Source: an uncultured Chromatiaceae bacterium (lineage in GTDB: Bacteria; Pseudomonadota; Gammaproteobacteria; Enterobacterales; Alteromonadaceae). From it: a stretch of 58,094 nt of DNA. Below, piece by piece: positions 24,590-32,915 of this stretch. The translations under genes were made by a program, and so were the position numbers. The notes under the pieces are model-generated. The model was not told the DNA's origin and made no database searches. It saw nothing but the letters and a program-made list of their open reading frames with translations. Location of the stretch: positions 1 through 58,094 of the forward strand of contig CAMLSF010000004.1 of the NCBI GenBank assembly GCA_946482615.1, read 5' to 3'. The first letter of the stretch is position 1. The number at the start of each line of letters is the position of its first letter.

Positions 24590-25915
24590 ATGCGCAAATC
24601 ATTACTGGCCACCAGCTTGTTTATCAGTTGCATGGCCCAAGCCGATTTATTAGACGCCTTAAAATATTACGACCAAAAAGACTATGCCAAAGCACAGACT
24701 GAATTTGCTGCATTAGTTCCGCTTGGTAATGAAACTGCGGCCTTTAATCTGGCCGTGATGCATCAGGAAGGCCAGGGCACTGCTGTTGATCTGGTAAAAA
24801 CTCAGGCCTATCTGCAGTTGGCATACAGCCTTGGCGACAAAAGGTCTGGACGTCTGGCCAAAGCGCTGTTTGACAAGTTAACACCTGAAGAGCAACAGCA
24901 GGCCGGTGCCCATTTTGAGCAGTTAGTGGCGTCCGTGCAGATTAATAATCCCGCTGTGGAGGAACAACCTGATGCTGACATGCCTGAACCCATACTGCGT
25001 AAAGAACCTAAGTATCCAATCTCCGCAGCCCGCAGAGGACAGTTTGGTTTTGCTGAGGCCCGTTTTCTGATCGATGAAAAAGGTCGGGTGCAAGGCGTTG
25101 AAATAGTGAATGAATATCCAAAAGGCACCTTTGATACAGCGACCAAAAATGCCCTGATCAACTGGAAATACCAGGCGACAGGACAAAAACACATAGGCAG
25201 GGTCTCTCTGAGTTACACTCTGGACGGCGTGGAGCTTAGTAAAACACGTATCGACAATCTGGTTAAAGAACACAAATTGTTTGACTATGCAGTAGCGGGT
25301 TCACCTGACCATCAGTACCTGCTCGGCTCTTTATTACGACTACTTAATAGCAACTCTTTTGCGTTAGTGGAGGAAGATCCGGATCAGACTGTGACTTCTG
25401 AGTTCAACCTGCCAAAGGAACTTTTTACTCAAAACTATTTAGCTCCCAAACCTTTAGCGGCTTTTAAAGGCAATGCCAGAGTAACCACGGACGAGAACGG
25501 CAAAGTTATTGCTGTGCTTGAAAGTAAACCTCTGAGCAAGGCGGAAGTGGAAGCTTTGTTACTGGGTCAAAAACTGCATAGCAAAGTCAAAGCAGGCCAG
25601 TACTCCATCAATGCCATAGCTAAAGATAACGGTAAGGTGTACATAAGCAAAGTACTGAAAGTGCCGCCTTATTACAGCAGCGACTACTGGTTACTGACTG
25701 CTGCCAAAAATGGTCACCTGGAGGCACAACGTTTAATGGCAGCCCGTTCTGATGAATGGGAAAACTATTTGTTGCAACAAAATGATGCTCAGGTACAAAC
25801 CTGGGCTGGGGTCAGTAAAATACTGAAAGGCGAACAGGAACAAGGCCAATTGCTGCTGGAAAAAGCTATAGCTCAGCAGTATCAGGTGGCTGAAGAAATC
25901 AAAGCCGCATTGTAA
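24590..25915 (+). CDS. periplasmic protein with Sel1-like repeats and a TonB C-terminal domain
   Basis: A 441-residue protein. ATG at 24590 follows AGGGA. A cleavable signal peptide (SLLATSLFISCMAQA) sends it to the periplasm, so it lacks the N-terminal membrane anchor of true TonB energy transducers. Residues about 20-100 form a Sel1/TPR-type repeat (YYDQKDYAKAQTEFAALV, AAFNLAVMHQEGQG). Residues 130-215 are a TonB C-domain (YPISAARRGQFGFAEARFLI, FDTATKNALINWKY). A second weak domain and another short helical repeat follow. Soluble TonB-C proteins of this type are common next to receptors in Alteromonadales, but no receptor is adjacent here. Function is unclear. It ends in a bidirectional terminator. 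Confidence 0.85.
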   Translation: MRKSLLATSLFISCMAQADLLDALKYYDQKDYAKAQTEFAALVPLGNETAAFNLAVMHQEGQGTAVDLVKTQAYLQLAYSLGDKRSGRLAKALFDKLTPEEQQQAGAHFEQLVASVQINNPAVEEQPDADMPEPILRKEPKYPISAARRGQFGFAEARFLIDEKGRVQGVEIVNEYPKGTFDTATKNALINWKYQATGQKHIGRVSLSYTLDGVELSKTRIDNLVKEHKLFDYAVAGSPDHQYLLGSLLRLLNSNSFALVEEDPDQTVTSEFNLPKELFTQNYLAPKPLAAFKGNARVTTDENGKVIAVLESKPLSKAEVEALLLGQKLHSKVKAGQYSINAIAKDNGKVYISKVLKVPPYYSSDYWLLTAAKNGHLEAQRLMAARSDEWENYLLQQNDAQVQTWAGVSKILKGEQEQGQLLLEKAIAQQYQVAEEIKAAL

Positions 25916-25934
25916 TTTCAGCTTTAAATTCAAT

Positions 25935-25967
25935 AAAAAAGCCCACTTGATTACTGTGGGCTTTTTT
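25935..25967. terminator. bidirectional terminator
   Basis: Stem AAAAAAGCCCAC/GTGGGCTTTTTT with a nine-base loop, between the convergent TonB-C gene and MFS gene. T-runs are present on both strands. Confidence 0.92.
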
Positions 25968-25981
25968 CTGCGTGAACCACA

Positions 25982-27574
25982 TTAGCGCACTGACTTTTTC
26001 TCCAGTGCGGCATGCATATCTTCCAGCCTTATACCTCTGGTATCTATGCCATGACGTTGCAGTAAAAAGGCGGCTGTAACTAAAGCGGCCATAATCACCA
26101 AAGCTGACAATGCCATCTGGTCAAATAACCCTAAAACCCCAAGCAAAGCACCTAAAATGCCGCCAAATTTTGAACTGGCCGCCACTATACCCGAGCCTGT
26201 GCCACGCAAATGCACAGGATAAATCTCAGCCGCATAAGGGATCAGCATGGCAATGACACCACTGGAGCTGACCAGCAGCAAGGCGATAGAGACCGACAGC
26301 AAAAATACAGAGCGGCTGTCGAGCCAGTCAAACAGGCAAAAACTCAGCAAAGACAAAGCTGTTAACAGAATAAACAGCAGCAAAGTTTTGATACTGCTCC
26401 AGCTGTGATAGAGCCAAATCACCAGCGCTACCCCAGGCAAAGCAAAAAAAGCCGACTTGGTAATGATTGCACTGGCCTGCCCTGCTAAGCCCATTCCCCC
26501 TAAATTGGTCGGCAGCCATAACATAAAACCGAAGTTTACCAGACCCCAGGCCACACCTGCGGCCACTAAACCTAAAGTGATACCGGCATAATGCCCTTCG
26601 AGTAGCTGTTTAAATCCGGCCTTTGGCGCTGCAGGCTCCTCTTCGACCACTATGCTGCTTTGATCCTGAGATTGCACACCACTAAAACGTTGCAGCACCA
26701 GACGGGCCTCTGTCGTTAAACCTTTGCTCGCCAGATAACGGGGCGATTCAGGAATATAGCGGTTTAAGAAAATCACCAACAAGCCTGTTGGCAAACCCAG
26801 CATCCATAAAATACGCCAGCTAAACAAAGGCTCCAGCACTGCGGCAGAACCGGATGCCACCAGATATCCGGCTGCTGTACCAAAGCCCCCTAAAGCCACC
26901 AGCAACCAGCCTCTGTGTGCTGCTGGTATAGTTTCAGCCATCAGGGTAAAGGTTATGGGCAATAAACCACCTGCTGACATGCCCATTAAAAAGCACATCA
27001 CCAGATTCCATTCAAAAGTCGGCATAGCACCACAAATAGCGGTGCCGATAAACATCAAAGCTGACAGCAAAATAGCAGCCCTGCGGCCGAATAAATCCGC
27101 CATCAGGCCCCAGATCACTGAACCTATAGTGGTGCCTGTTAACGCCACCAGCGCCAGCACACCCGCCTCTTTTGAACTGATGCCGTATTCAGCTTTTAAA
27201 CCCGGCATGACAAAACCTAAAGTAGCGGGTTTCATCACATCCACTATCACAGCCGCCATCAACACCATCACCAAAGTCCAGTGTTCTTTATTCAGCGGTA
27301 ACTGATCGGCGACATGAAAATGCAATCTGCTGTTGTCGTTGCTGCTCAGTTGATCCAGCCGCGGCATCAAACCATAGATGGCCAGCACTAAACCAAGTGG
27401 GATCAGCCCCATACCAATCAGCATATTGCTGTCCATTGGCATACCCACCATTTGATAATCCATATAAGAGGCATGAATAAACATCGGGATATGAGCTAGG
27501 ACCCCTAAAGTGATACCAATACATCCCAGCCAAAAAGCAAACGGATGGTAAAAATTTATTCCCTGTGATTTCAT
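25982..27574 (-). CDS. MFS transporter with extra N-terminal membrane segments
   Basis: Major facilitator superfamily transporter, 530 residues. I chose ATG 27574 (MKSQGINFY); its ribosome site is weak, and a GTG at 27610 would add 12 residues. The first about 80 residues hold two additional hydrophobic helices (FWLGCIGITLGVLAHI, MLIGMGLIPLGLVLAIYGL) ahead of the usual 12-helix fold. The MFS signature after helix 2 is GLMADLFGRRAAI, and helix 5 has AHRGWLLVALGG. Helix 6 is followed by PESPRYLASKG, the sugar/metabolite-porter motif. The substrate is unknown; the pattern fits the aromatic-acid or sugar porters. It is monocistronic on the minus strand. Confidence 0.9.
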   Translation of the reverse strand: MKSQGINFYHPFAFWLGCIGITLGVLAHIPMFIHASYMDYQMVGMPMDSNMLIGMGLIPLGLVLAIYGLMPRLDQLSSNDNSRLHFHVADQLPLNKEHWTLVMVLMAAVIVDVMKPATLGFVMPGLKAEYGISSKEAGVLALVALTGTTIGSVIWGLMADLFGRRAAILLSALMFIGTAICGAMPTFEWNLVMCFLMGMSAGGLLPITFTLMAETIPAAHRGWLLVALGGFGTAAGYLVASGSAAVLEPLFSWRILWMLGLPTGLLVIFLNRYIPESPRYLASKGLTTEARLVLQRFSGVQSQDQSSIVVEEEPAAPKAGFKQLLEGHYAGITLGLVAAGVAWGLVNFGFMLWLPTNLGGMGLAGQASAIITKSAFFALPGVALVIWLYHSWSSIKTLLLFILLTALSLLSFCLFDWLDSRSVFLLSVSIALLLVSSSGVIAMLIPYAAEIYPVHLRGTGSGIVAASSKFGGILGALLGVLGLFDQMALSALVIMAALVTAAFLLQRHGIDTRGIRLEDMHAALEKKSVR

Positions 27575-27813
27575 TCGTCTTGTCTCTGTGATTGGCCTCT
27601 GCTGAGGCACTTATTGTAAGCGCAAAGCATACTGGGCAATGCTCTGTAATAGCAAGCACAGCAGCAACAGCTTTTTTGATCAAAGCTGTTGATTGGAAAA
27701 CAAAAATTAGCGCTGTTTTGCATCACAAATTCAGCTACCATAAATCTTCGTTCTGTCAGCCTTATACCAGAGTCCAAAGACTCTTCCTGTACCCTATTCC
27801 ATCTGAGGATTGT

Positions 27814-29307
27814 ATGCGTCGTTTTTCTGTTGCTTTGCTGTGTTTATTTAGTGGTTTTGCTCTGGCCAAACCCGGTGAACTGGTGTTTTCCAGCGACTTT
27901 GATCAGGATGCCCATCAGTGGAATATTCTCGCTGGTTGTCAGCGCAGCTCTGAGATGGCCCGCACTGGAACAAGCGCCTTATTTTGTCAGGACGGCAGCA
28001 GCTCTTTAGTCAGCCGTTATCCTGTATCTGAACTGGGTTTACTGGAGTTTTGGGTCAAGCCTCAGTCCGCTTTTGCCAGCTACCGCATTAATATTTTAAC
28101 GTCGTCTTCTGTCGCTTTAGATGCACAGTGGCAACAGGTGGGCCTGATTGAAGCGCCTGCCGGCACTGAAGCTTATATGGCGCATCGGGTTTCTATTGAC
28201 GATCCGGGCCGCAAATACCTGCGTTTAGACATAGAAACATTACACGGTGGCATAGCGCTGGATGATGTGACGCTGGACCGTATTCTGCTCGACACGGCAC
28301 TACAGAAAAACGAACAAAAAATTATCAGCGGTATTTTAGATAAGCTGCAAACCAATAAAAATTATGAACTGCAAACTGAGTCCTTCCGCACTATAGGTAA
28401 AAACTATGCGGCGCAGTTGGAGAGTCAGCGCCAGTATCTGGAATACGCCAACGCCATTTATTCGACTATTACCTTTGCGCTGGCCAGTTCAGAGCGCAAC
28501 AAAATGTCGAATCCTATGGCCTATTCGTCGTTCCGTACTATTCTGGCCGACACAAAACGAGTGTCGTCACCTTTGCAGCAAGCCCGGCTTAATTCGATGG
28601 TGAAACCTTTTGGTGATTTAACCACTGCCACTTTAACTGTGGTCAGCGGCGGCTTATATGCCGCTTTTGCCGAGCCTTTTAAGTCCTTTCTGGCCACAGC
28701 CTTTGATAAATCCAATTACGAAAATGCCGACCTGAATCGTAAAGATCGTAAGTTTGCCGAGGAAAACGGTTTAAAAATTTATGAACAGGCCGAGAAGTTT
28801 TTAAACGAACTTGAAAAAGAACTGGTGCAGGTATCAGCTCTGGATAACGATTTGCAAAGCATGCTGAAGATGGTGGAAGTGTTCCGCAAAGATTTGGACA
28901 AGCACCTGCGCGACTATATCCAGCATGCTGGCCTTGCCCGCACTCAGGAAAACTACAGCAGGGTGATGAGTAAAGATGAGTCCATTCGTACACTGGTAAT
29001 GAATGAAGTGGGTGAAAACGTCACCACTAAAGCTCAGGCTTATCTGGCCGCCAATGACAATACCCAGTTAATCCAGTACATGTTAAAAACCTCAGAACAG
29101 CTTGAAGGCATGCAGGAGTTTAAAGAACGTTTTAACCAAATTACCTCTTCGGCCCTGACCTTTTACGACAGATTTGAACGTTCAGTCGCGCCGGATCAAA
29201 ACCCCTTCACCGACGCCAAAGATAAAGCAGCCTGGGAGCAACACGCGCAAAAAGCCAGAAGTTATATCAAACAATCCAAAGAGGCTTTTAGCAAAGCTTA
29301 TATGTAA
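27814..29307 (+). CDS. exported protein, beta-sandwich plus helical domain, unknown function
   Basis: A 497-residue exported protein. ATG at 27814 follows GAGGA by 5 bases; the longer open frame upstream overlaps the divergent MFS gene and is not used. A signal peptide ends in FALAKP. Residues about 20-140 look like a carbohydrate-binding beta-sandwich (ELVFSSDFDQDAHQWN, LLEFWVKPQ, GGIALDDVTLDR). The remaining 350 residues are helical, with long charged helices (KFLNELEKELVQVSALDNDLQ) that probably form coiled coils, interrupted by a Gly/Ala-rich segment with GGLYAAFAEPF. I recognise no family. Convergent with rhlE. Confidence 0.82.
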   Translation: MRRFSVALLCLFSGFALAKPGELVFSSDFDQDAHQWNILAGCQRSSEMARTGTSALFCQDGSSSLVSRYPVSELGLLEFWVKPQSAFASYRINILTSSSVALDAQWQQVGLIEAPAGTEAYMAHRVSIDDPGRKYLRLDIETLHGGIALDDVTLDRILLDTALQKNEQKIISGILDKLQTNKNYELQTESFRTIGKNYAAQLESQRQYLEYANAIYSTITFALASSERNKMSNPMAYSSFRTILADTKRVSSPLQQARLNSMVKPFGDLTTATLTVVSGGLYAAFAEPFKSFLATAFDKSNYENADLNRKDRKFAEENGLKIYEQAEKFLNELEKELVQVSALDNDLQSMLKMVEVFRKDLDKHLRDYIQHAGLARTQENYSRVMSKDESIRTLVMNEVGENVTTKAQAYLAANDNTQLIQYMLKTSEQLEGMQEFKERFNQITSSALTFYDRFERSVAPDQNPFTDAKDKAAWEQHAQKARSYIKQSKEAFSKAYM

Positions 29308-29328
29308 GACTGGTGCACAGAGAAGAAA

Positions 29329-29356
29329 CCAGTCAAAGCACAACAACTTTGACTGG
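29329..29356 (-). terminator. terminator hairpin between the unknown exported gene and rhlE
   Basis: CCAGTCAAAG/CTTTGACTGG, a 10-bp perfect stem. Its left arm also can pair with GACTGGT at 29309-29315, giving two mutually exclusive hairpins. Read on the minus strand the T-rich run TTTCTTCTC follows. Confidence 0.6.
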
Positions 29357-29371
29357 TGAGAAAACATAAGA

Positions 29372-30652
29372 TTATTTGGCGGCGCGTGGCTTAGCTTTCG
29401 GCTTGGCCTTTGGCTTCACCTTGTTGGCACTGTCCAAATCAATCCGGGTTTCACTGGCTTTGTTCGAGCGGCCCGACAACACCTTACGTGAAATACTTTT
29501 TAACAGTGACTCACGGTTACTGACTTCAAAACCCGGCACTATCACACGTTTGATGCGGCTGCCGATCAGTTTTTGAATCCGCTCTAAGGTTTGCTCTTCT
29601 TCACGGCTGACAAAGGAAATCGCCAACCCTTCTGCGCCAGCACGGCCGGTGCGGCCTATACGGTGGACATAGTCTTCCGGCAGATAAGGCAGGTTAAAGT
29701 TCACCACATAATCCAGCCCCTGAATATCCAGACCCCGGGCCGCCACTTCAGTGGCAATCAGTACCTGTAACTTTGCCGATTTAAAGTCGGCTATAGCACG
29801 ACGGCGGGCGCCCTGACTTTTATCCCCATGGCAGACTGCAGCGTCAATTTTTTTCATTTGCAGACCAGCTAATAAGCGATCCGCCTGCTCTTTGGTACTG
29901 GTAAAGACCAGCACCTGGAACCAGTTATTTTCCAGTAGCAATTGCTCAAACAACTCAATTTTGCGGCTCTCTTCCACCGGATACACCAGATGCTCTACTG
30001 TATCTGCTGTGCTGTTGGTTTTGGCCACCCGGATTTGCTGGTGATTTTTCAGAATTTTATGCGACAGCTCATTCACTGCAGGTGAAGTGGTGGCGGAGAA
30101 CAACAGGGTTTGACGGTTGTTCCCTGTCATTTGTATCAGCTTCAGCACGTCTGTGACAAAGCCCATATCCAGCATACGGTCGGCTTCATCCAGCACCACA
30201 AATTCGACATCAGTTAAAATCACATTGCCAAGCGCCATATGCTCAATCAACCGGCCCGGTGTACTGATCACAATATCGACACCAGTTTGTAATTTATTGG
30301 CCTGCCCACCCATTTTGACCCCACCGTACAGCGCAGTCACGCTGATCGGCACAAACCTGGCGTATGCAGAGATGGACCCGGCAATTTGTTCTGCTAACTC
30401 GCGGGTCGGCGTCAGGATCAAAGCGCGTGGACGCTGCGCCACTGTCGCCTTAGGTTTATCCAGCATGCGCTGTAACACTGGAATAGCAAAAGCAGCAGTT
30501 TTGCCAGTGCCTGTTTGCGCTGTCACCTGCAAATCTTTCCCACGGCGCGCCGGCACTATCGCCTGCTCCTGCACCGGAGTCATAGTACTGTAGCCGCATT
30601 CCACAAGAGCACGTTGCAGATCCGGAGCTAAATCTAAAGATGAAAATTGCAT
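29372..30652 (-). CDS. rhlE: RhlE-type DEAD-box RNA helicase
   Basis: ATP-dependent RNA helicase, 426 residues, for RNA unwinding in ribosome assembly or RNA decay. Motifs in order: Q motif (GYSTMTPVQEQAI), I (AQTGTGKT), Ia (PTRELAEQ), II (VLDEADRM), III (SATTS), then the second RecA domain with IV-VI (TATEVAARGLD-like IATEVAARGLDIQG, HRIGRTGRAG). The C-terminus is a short basic tail with PKAKPKAKPRAAK, typical of the RhlE group rather than SrmB or DbpA. The start ATG 30652 is preceded by AGGAACTC. Neighbouring genes are not clearly related. Confidence 0.94.
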   Translation of the reverse strand: MQFSSLDLAPDLQRALVECGYSTMTPVQEQAIVPARRGKDLQVTAQTGTGKTAAFAIPVLQRMLDKPKATVAQRPRALILTPTRELAEQIAGSISAYARFVPISVTALYGGVKMGGQANKLQTGVDIVISTPGRLIEHMALGNVILTDVEFVVLDEADRMLDMGFVTDVLKLIQMTGNNRQTLLFSATTSPAVNELSHKILKNHQQIRVAKTNSTADTVEHLVYPVEESRKIELFEQLLLENNWFQVLVFTSTKEQADRLLAGLQMKKIDAAVCHGDKSQGARRRAIADFKSAKLQVLIATEVAARGLDIQGLDYVVNFNLPYLPEDYVHRIGRTGRAGAEGLAISFVSREEEQTLERIQKLIGSRIKRVIVPGFEVSNRESLLKSISRKVLSGRSNKASETRIDLDSANKVKPKAKPKAKPRAAK

Positions 30653-30797
30653 AAAGAGTTCCTCTGTAGAATAGCTACAGTAAAAAATGAGGGCAGAATA
30701 TACAGTATTTTAGTCTCAGAAGAGACAATTCTTTACCAGTGGCTGGTTTTCTGTCGGAAAATGAAATGCTGATCTGCAGTGACAAGCATCCAGGCCT

Positions 30798-31109
30798 TTA
30801 GCCCTGGTCGCTATCAAAATCAATATCCCTTGGTTGATGTTTGCAGGCTCTGGCCAGAATTTCGACATAAAAACTCTCCAGCTTTTGCTCCACTGCAGCA
30901 TCAATATGTTTATTGATTTCAGAGGTAAATACCTTTTTTGCTACTTCTTCTGATGCACCAAAACGGCAGTCGAAAGTCCAGTAATCCATGCCAGCAGGCA
31001 GGCTCTTGCGGCGCTCTCTTTTCAGATACTTTTTAATATCATATTTGATGGCATCCACCCAACGGGCCGGTTGCAGTTTAGGGTGGGTTAAAGCAATGGT
31101 TTTTCTCAT
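30798..31109 (-). CDS. DUF6172 family protein
   Basis: A 103-residue soluble protein of the DUF6172 family, function unknown. It begins RKTIALTHPKLQ and contains KYLKRERRKSLP, FDCRFGASEE and the C-terminal KLESFYVEILAR, which I recall as family signatures. Two Met codons lie in tandem; I chose the second (31109), because AGGA is then 6 bases upstream. It is basic in the middle and acidic at the end. It is not clearly in an operon: rhlE is downstream on the same strand after 145 bases. Confidence 0.8.
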   Translation of the reverse strand: MRKTIALTHPKLQPARWVDAIKYDIKKYLKRERRKSLPAGMDYWTFDCRFGASEEVAKKVFTSEINKHIDAAVEQKLESFYVEILARACKHQPRDIDFDSDQG

Positions 31110-31255
31110 CATGGATCCTGAATAAAAAGGCCGGCGCGCATTCTACATGGAAGAGCGCAAGATAACTATAGCTGGCTTTCGTCCAGGCTTTGGCTCTGGC
31201 TGCGAAAAGCCAGACCACTTAAAAACACAACTAAACGCCAGAGCCCTTGTCAGGA

Positions 31256-31702
31256 CTAATCTGCCGACAAGTTAGTGCTGACCAGATTGCTATACATTTG
31301 CGCCAAAAGTTGCGTCATTTGGTTTTGTTGTTGGTCAGTCAGTCCAATCAGCATAGTGCTGGCAATCTGACGTTTTTTCACAGTGAGCCGGGCTGCCAAC
31401 TGCTGGCCTTGCTCTGAAAGCAATAACAGCTGACGGCGGCCATCCAAAGGATCGGCTTTGCGCAGCATCAGTCCTGCTTGCTGCAGGTCATTGAGCAAGC
31501 GTGTAATTTGCGCTTTGTCCCGCCTTAACATGTCTGAAAGTTGTTGGGCAGTAACTTCTGAAACTCTGGCGATCAGCAACAGCACACGACCATGCATAGC
31601 GGTCAATCCTGATAATTCAGATCCCAGTCGTTGCGAAAACTGACCTCTTAACTCGGCAGTCAGTTGCTGAAGCTGATCCAATAAATCTGCTTGTTTATCC
31701 AT
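31256..31702 (-). CDS. MarR-family transcriptional regulator
   Basis: A 148-residue MarR-type repressor with a winged helix-turn-helix. The recognition region is about residues 50-90 (VTAQQLSDMLRRDKAQITRLLNDLQQAGLM), with the wing at RKADPLDGRRQLLLLS. The flanking helices form the dimer interface. ATG 31702 follows GGGGTG. It is divergently placed to the 65-residue CxxC protein; two palindromes in the spacer (31724-31738, 31757-31771) are good candidates for its operators, so it probably represses itself and the neighbour. The ligand is unknown. Confidence 0.92.
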   Translation of the reverse strand: MDKQADLLDQLQQLTAELRGQFSQRLGSELSGLTAMHGRVLLLIARVSEVTAQQLSDMLRRDKAQITRLLNDLQQAGLMLRKADPLDGRRQLLLLSEQGQQLAARLTVKKRQIASTMLIGLTDQQQNQMTQLLAQMYSNLVSTNLSAD

Positions 31703-31723
31703 ACTTCACCCCCACTATTTTTA

Positions 31724-31738
31724 GTTGACTTTATCAAC
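31724..31738. promoter_or_regulatory. candidate MarR operator 1
   Basis: Perfect inverted repeat GTTGA-N5-TCAAC. It includes the -35 box TTGACT (31725-31730) of the plus-strand promoter. Confidence 0.7.
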
Positions 31739-31753
31739 ATAAAAAATCACAAT
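31725..31753 (+). promoter_or_regulatory. candidate sigma-70 promoter of the CxxC protein gene
   Basis: TTGACT (31725-31730) and CACAAT (31748-31753), 17-base spacer. Five of six and four of six consensus bases match. The -35 lies in operator 1, and operator 2 lies at the expected start of transcription. On the minus strand, the operator 2 sequence contains TATAAT, a possible -10 for the regulator gene. Confidence 0.55.
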
Positions 31754-31756
31754 TAA

Positions 31757-31771
31757 GTTGATTATATCAAC
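31757..31771. promoter_or_regulatory. candidate MarR operator 2
   Basis: Perfect inverted repeat GTTGA-N5-TCAAC, the same arms as operator 1. Centres of the two sites are 33 bases apart, close to three helical turns. Confidence 0.7.
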
Positions 31772-31811
31772 CATTTTTGAAATAGAGAAAGACTCAATTG
31801 AAGAGGTACTT

Positions 31812-32009
31812 ATGTCAGATTTACATATTTGTCCGGCCTGTAATGCCAGAGCAAGACAAGTCAGAGATCCACAATCAGGAGAATTCACACTAAAAGCAAT
31901 ACAAGACGATGAAGCTGCAGCAAAAATCGCCCAACTGAAACAATTGCTGGAAAAAGAGAAAAACCGCAATCAGCAGTTAAAAAACAGACTGGCTGAACTG
32001 AATGGCTAA
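31812..32009 (+). CDS. small CxxC protein with coiled coil, divergent from MarR regulator
   Basis: A 65-residue protein from ATG 31812 after AGAGGT; a longer frame to 31758 would run through operator 2. The N-terminus has a single CPAC motif (Cys8 and Cys11 by eye), then a polar linker (RQVRDPQSGEF). Residues 34-63 form a charged heptad-like helix (KIAQLKQLLEKEKNRNQQLKNRLAE), so it probably forms a dimer with two metal or redox sites. No family recognised. Divergent from the MarR gene with shared operators, so it is a likely target of that regulator. It ends just before the convergent yggN-like gene. Confidence 0.75.
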   Translation: MSDLHICPACNARARQVRDPQSGEFTLKAIQDDEAAAKIAQLKQLLEKEKNRNQQLKNRLAELNG

Positions 32010-32027
32010 TTCAGTTCAGGACTGCTG

Positions 32028-32786
32028 CTATTTCGTGGTCACAACATCGTAGGCCAAAAGTTGTGGCACCCTTTGTTGTAGCTGGGTTTCGATTTGATCA
32101 AGCTCGGTCAGACGCTGGCAAAACAGCACAGATTTTTGTTCCAGCTCGTCTGCTTTTAATTCCAGACCTGTGTTAATTTTTGCCAGCAATTCATCTGCCG
32201 GTTGCCAGTTTTGGCTTTCAGTACGTTCAAAATCATCTTCGCTCTGGCGCAAAGCATCGCGCAGGGCATCCCAGACAGCGCCTACTGTATATTTAGCGAG
32301 GTCTTTCAGTTGAGTTTTTAACTCACCATGTAAAAAGGCATCCAGTTCATTCAGGCTTTGGGGTGCCAGATAAAAATGCTCGCCACTGCGGACAAAACGT
32401 GAGGTCAGCTGATAGGTCGTTTCGCGGATCAGCGCTTGCCATTCTTCCTGCTGTGCCGTGCTGCCAATACCCACCAGCATATTTTCAATGGCAGTTAAAC
32501 CAAGTTCTACGCTGTCCACTGCTATAGTGACCAACTCAGGCACAAACTTACGCAACCCTTGTGCATACTGGCGAACCAGCTCCTGCTCTGCCGGATTAAG
32601 AGTGATCCACTCCCCCCGGATAAATAAATCTTTATCCTGATTGATCTGAAAAACTGTGCGGTTGGTATTTTGGATACGAATTTGTTGCGGAGAAATAAGA
32701 ATGCCGTGCCGAAAGGCCATATTGCATTCAGCCGCAAAGCCTGGCCAGCTAAAGAGCATCAGAAACAGGATCAACACAAGGCGCAA
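32028..32786 (-). CDS. yggN: YggN-like exported protein (DUF2884)
   Basis: A 252-residue exported protein of the YggN/DUF2884 family, function unknown. The start is TTG 32786, with no strong ribosome site; a GTG two codons later is an alternative. Residues 1-18 form a signal peptide (LVLILFLMLFSWPGFAA). The mature part has Cys near the start (ECNMAFRHG) and another near the end (FCQRLTELD). The rest is helical with an acidic stretch. A hairpin at 32876-32905 separates it from the upstream DUF1566 genes. Confidence 0.82.
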   Translation of the reverse strand: MRLVLILFLMLFSWPGFAAECNMAFRHGILISPQQIRIQNTNRTVFQINQDKDLFIRGEWITLNPAEQELVRQYAQGLRKFVPELVTIAVDSVELGLTAIENMLVGIGSTAQQEEWQALIRETTYQLTSRFVRSGEHFYLAPQSLNELDAFLHGELKTQLKDLAKYTVGAVWDALRDALRQSEDDFERTESQNWQPADELLAKINTGLELKADELEQKSVLFCQRLTELDQIETQLQQRVPQLLAYDVVTTK

Positions 32787-32875
32787 AATATCAGTTCTCT
32801 ATCAAGGGGATCGGTCAAGCATTTGAGGCTAGCTTAGGTGAAAAAGACCGCGAAATCATCAGAAAGTAACGCATT

Positions 32876-32905
32876 GCTGTGGTCTTTCATCGAAAAGACC
32901 ACAGC
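32876..32905 (-). terminator. terminator-like hairpin after the DUF1566 genes
   Basis: GCTGTGGTCTTT pairs with AAAGACCACAGC, an 11-12 bp perfect stem with a short loop. It lies 10 bases after the end of the shorter DUF1566 gene. No T-run follows on the minus strand. Confidence 0.6.
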
Positions 32906-32915
32906 ACAAGCCATT

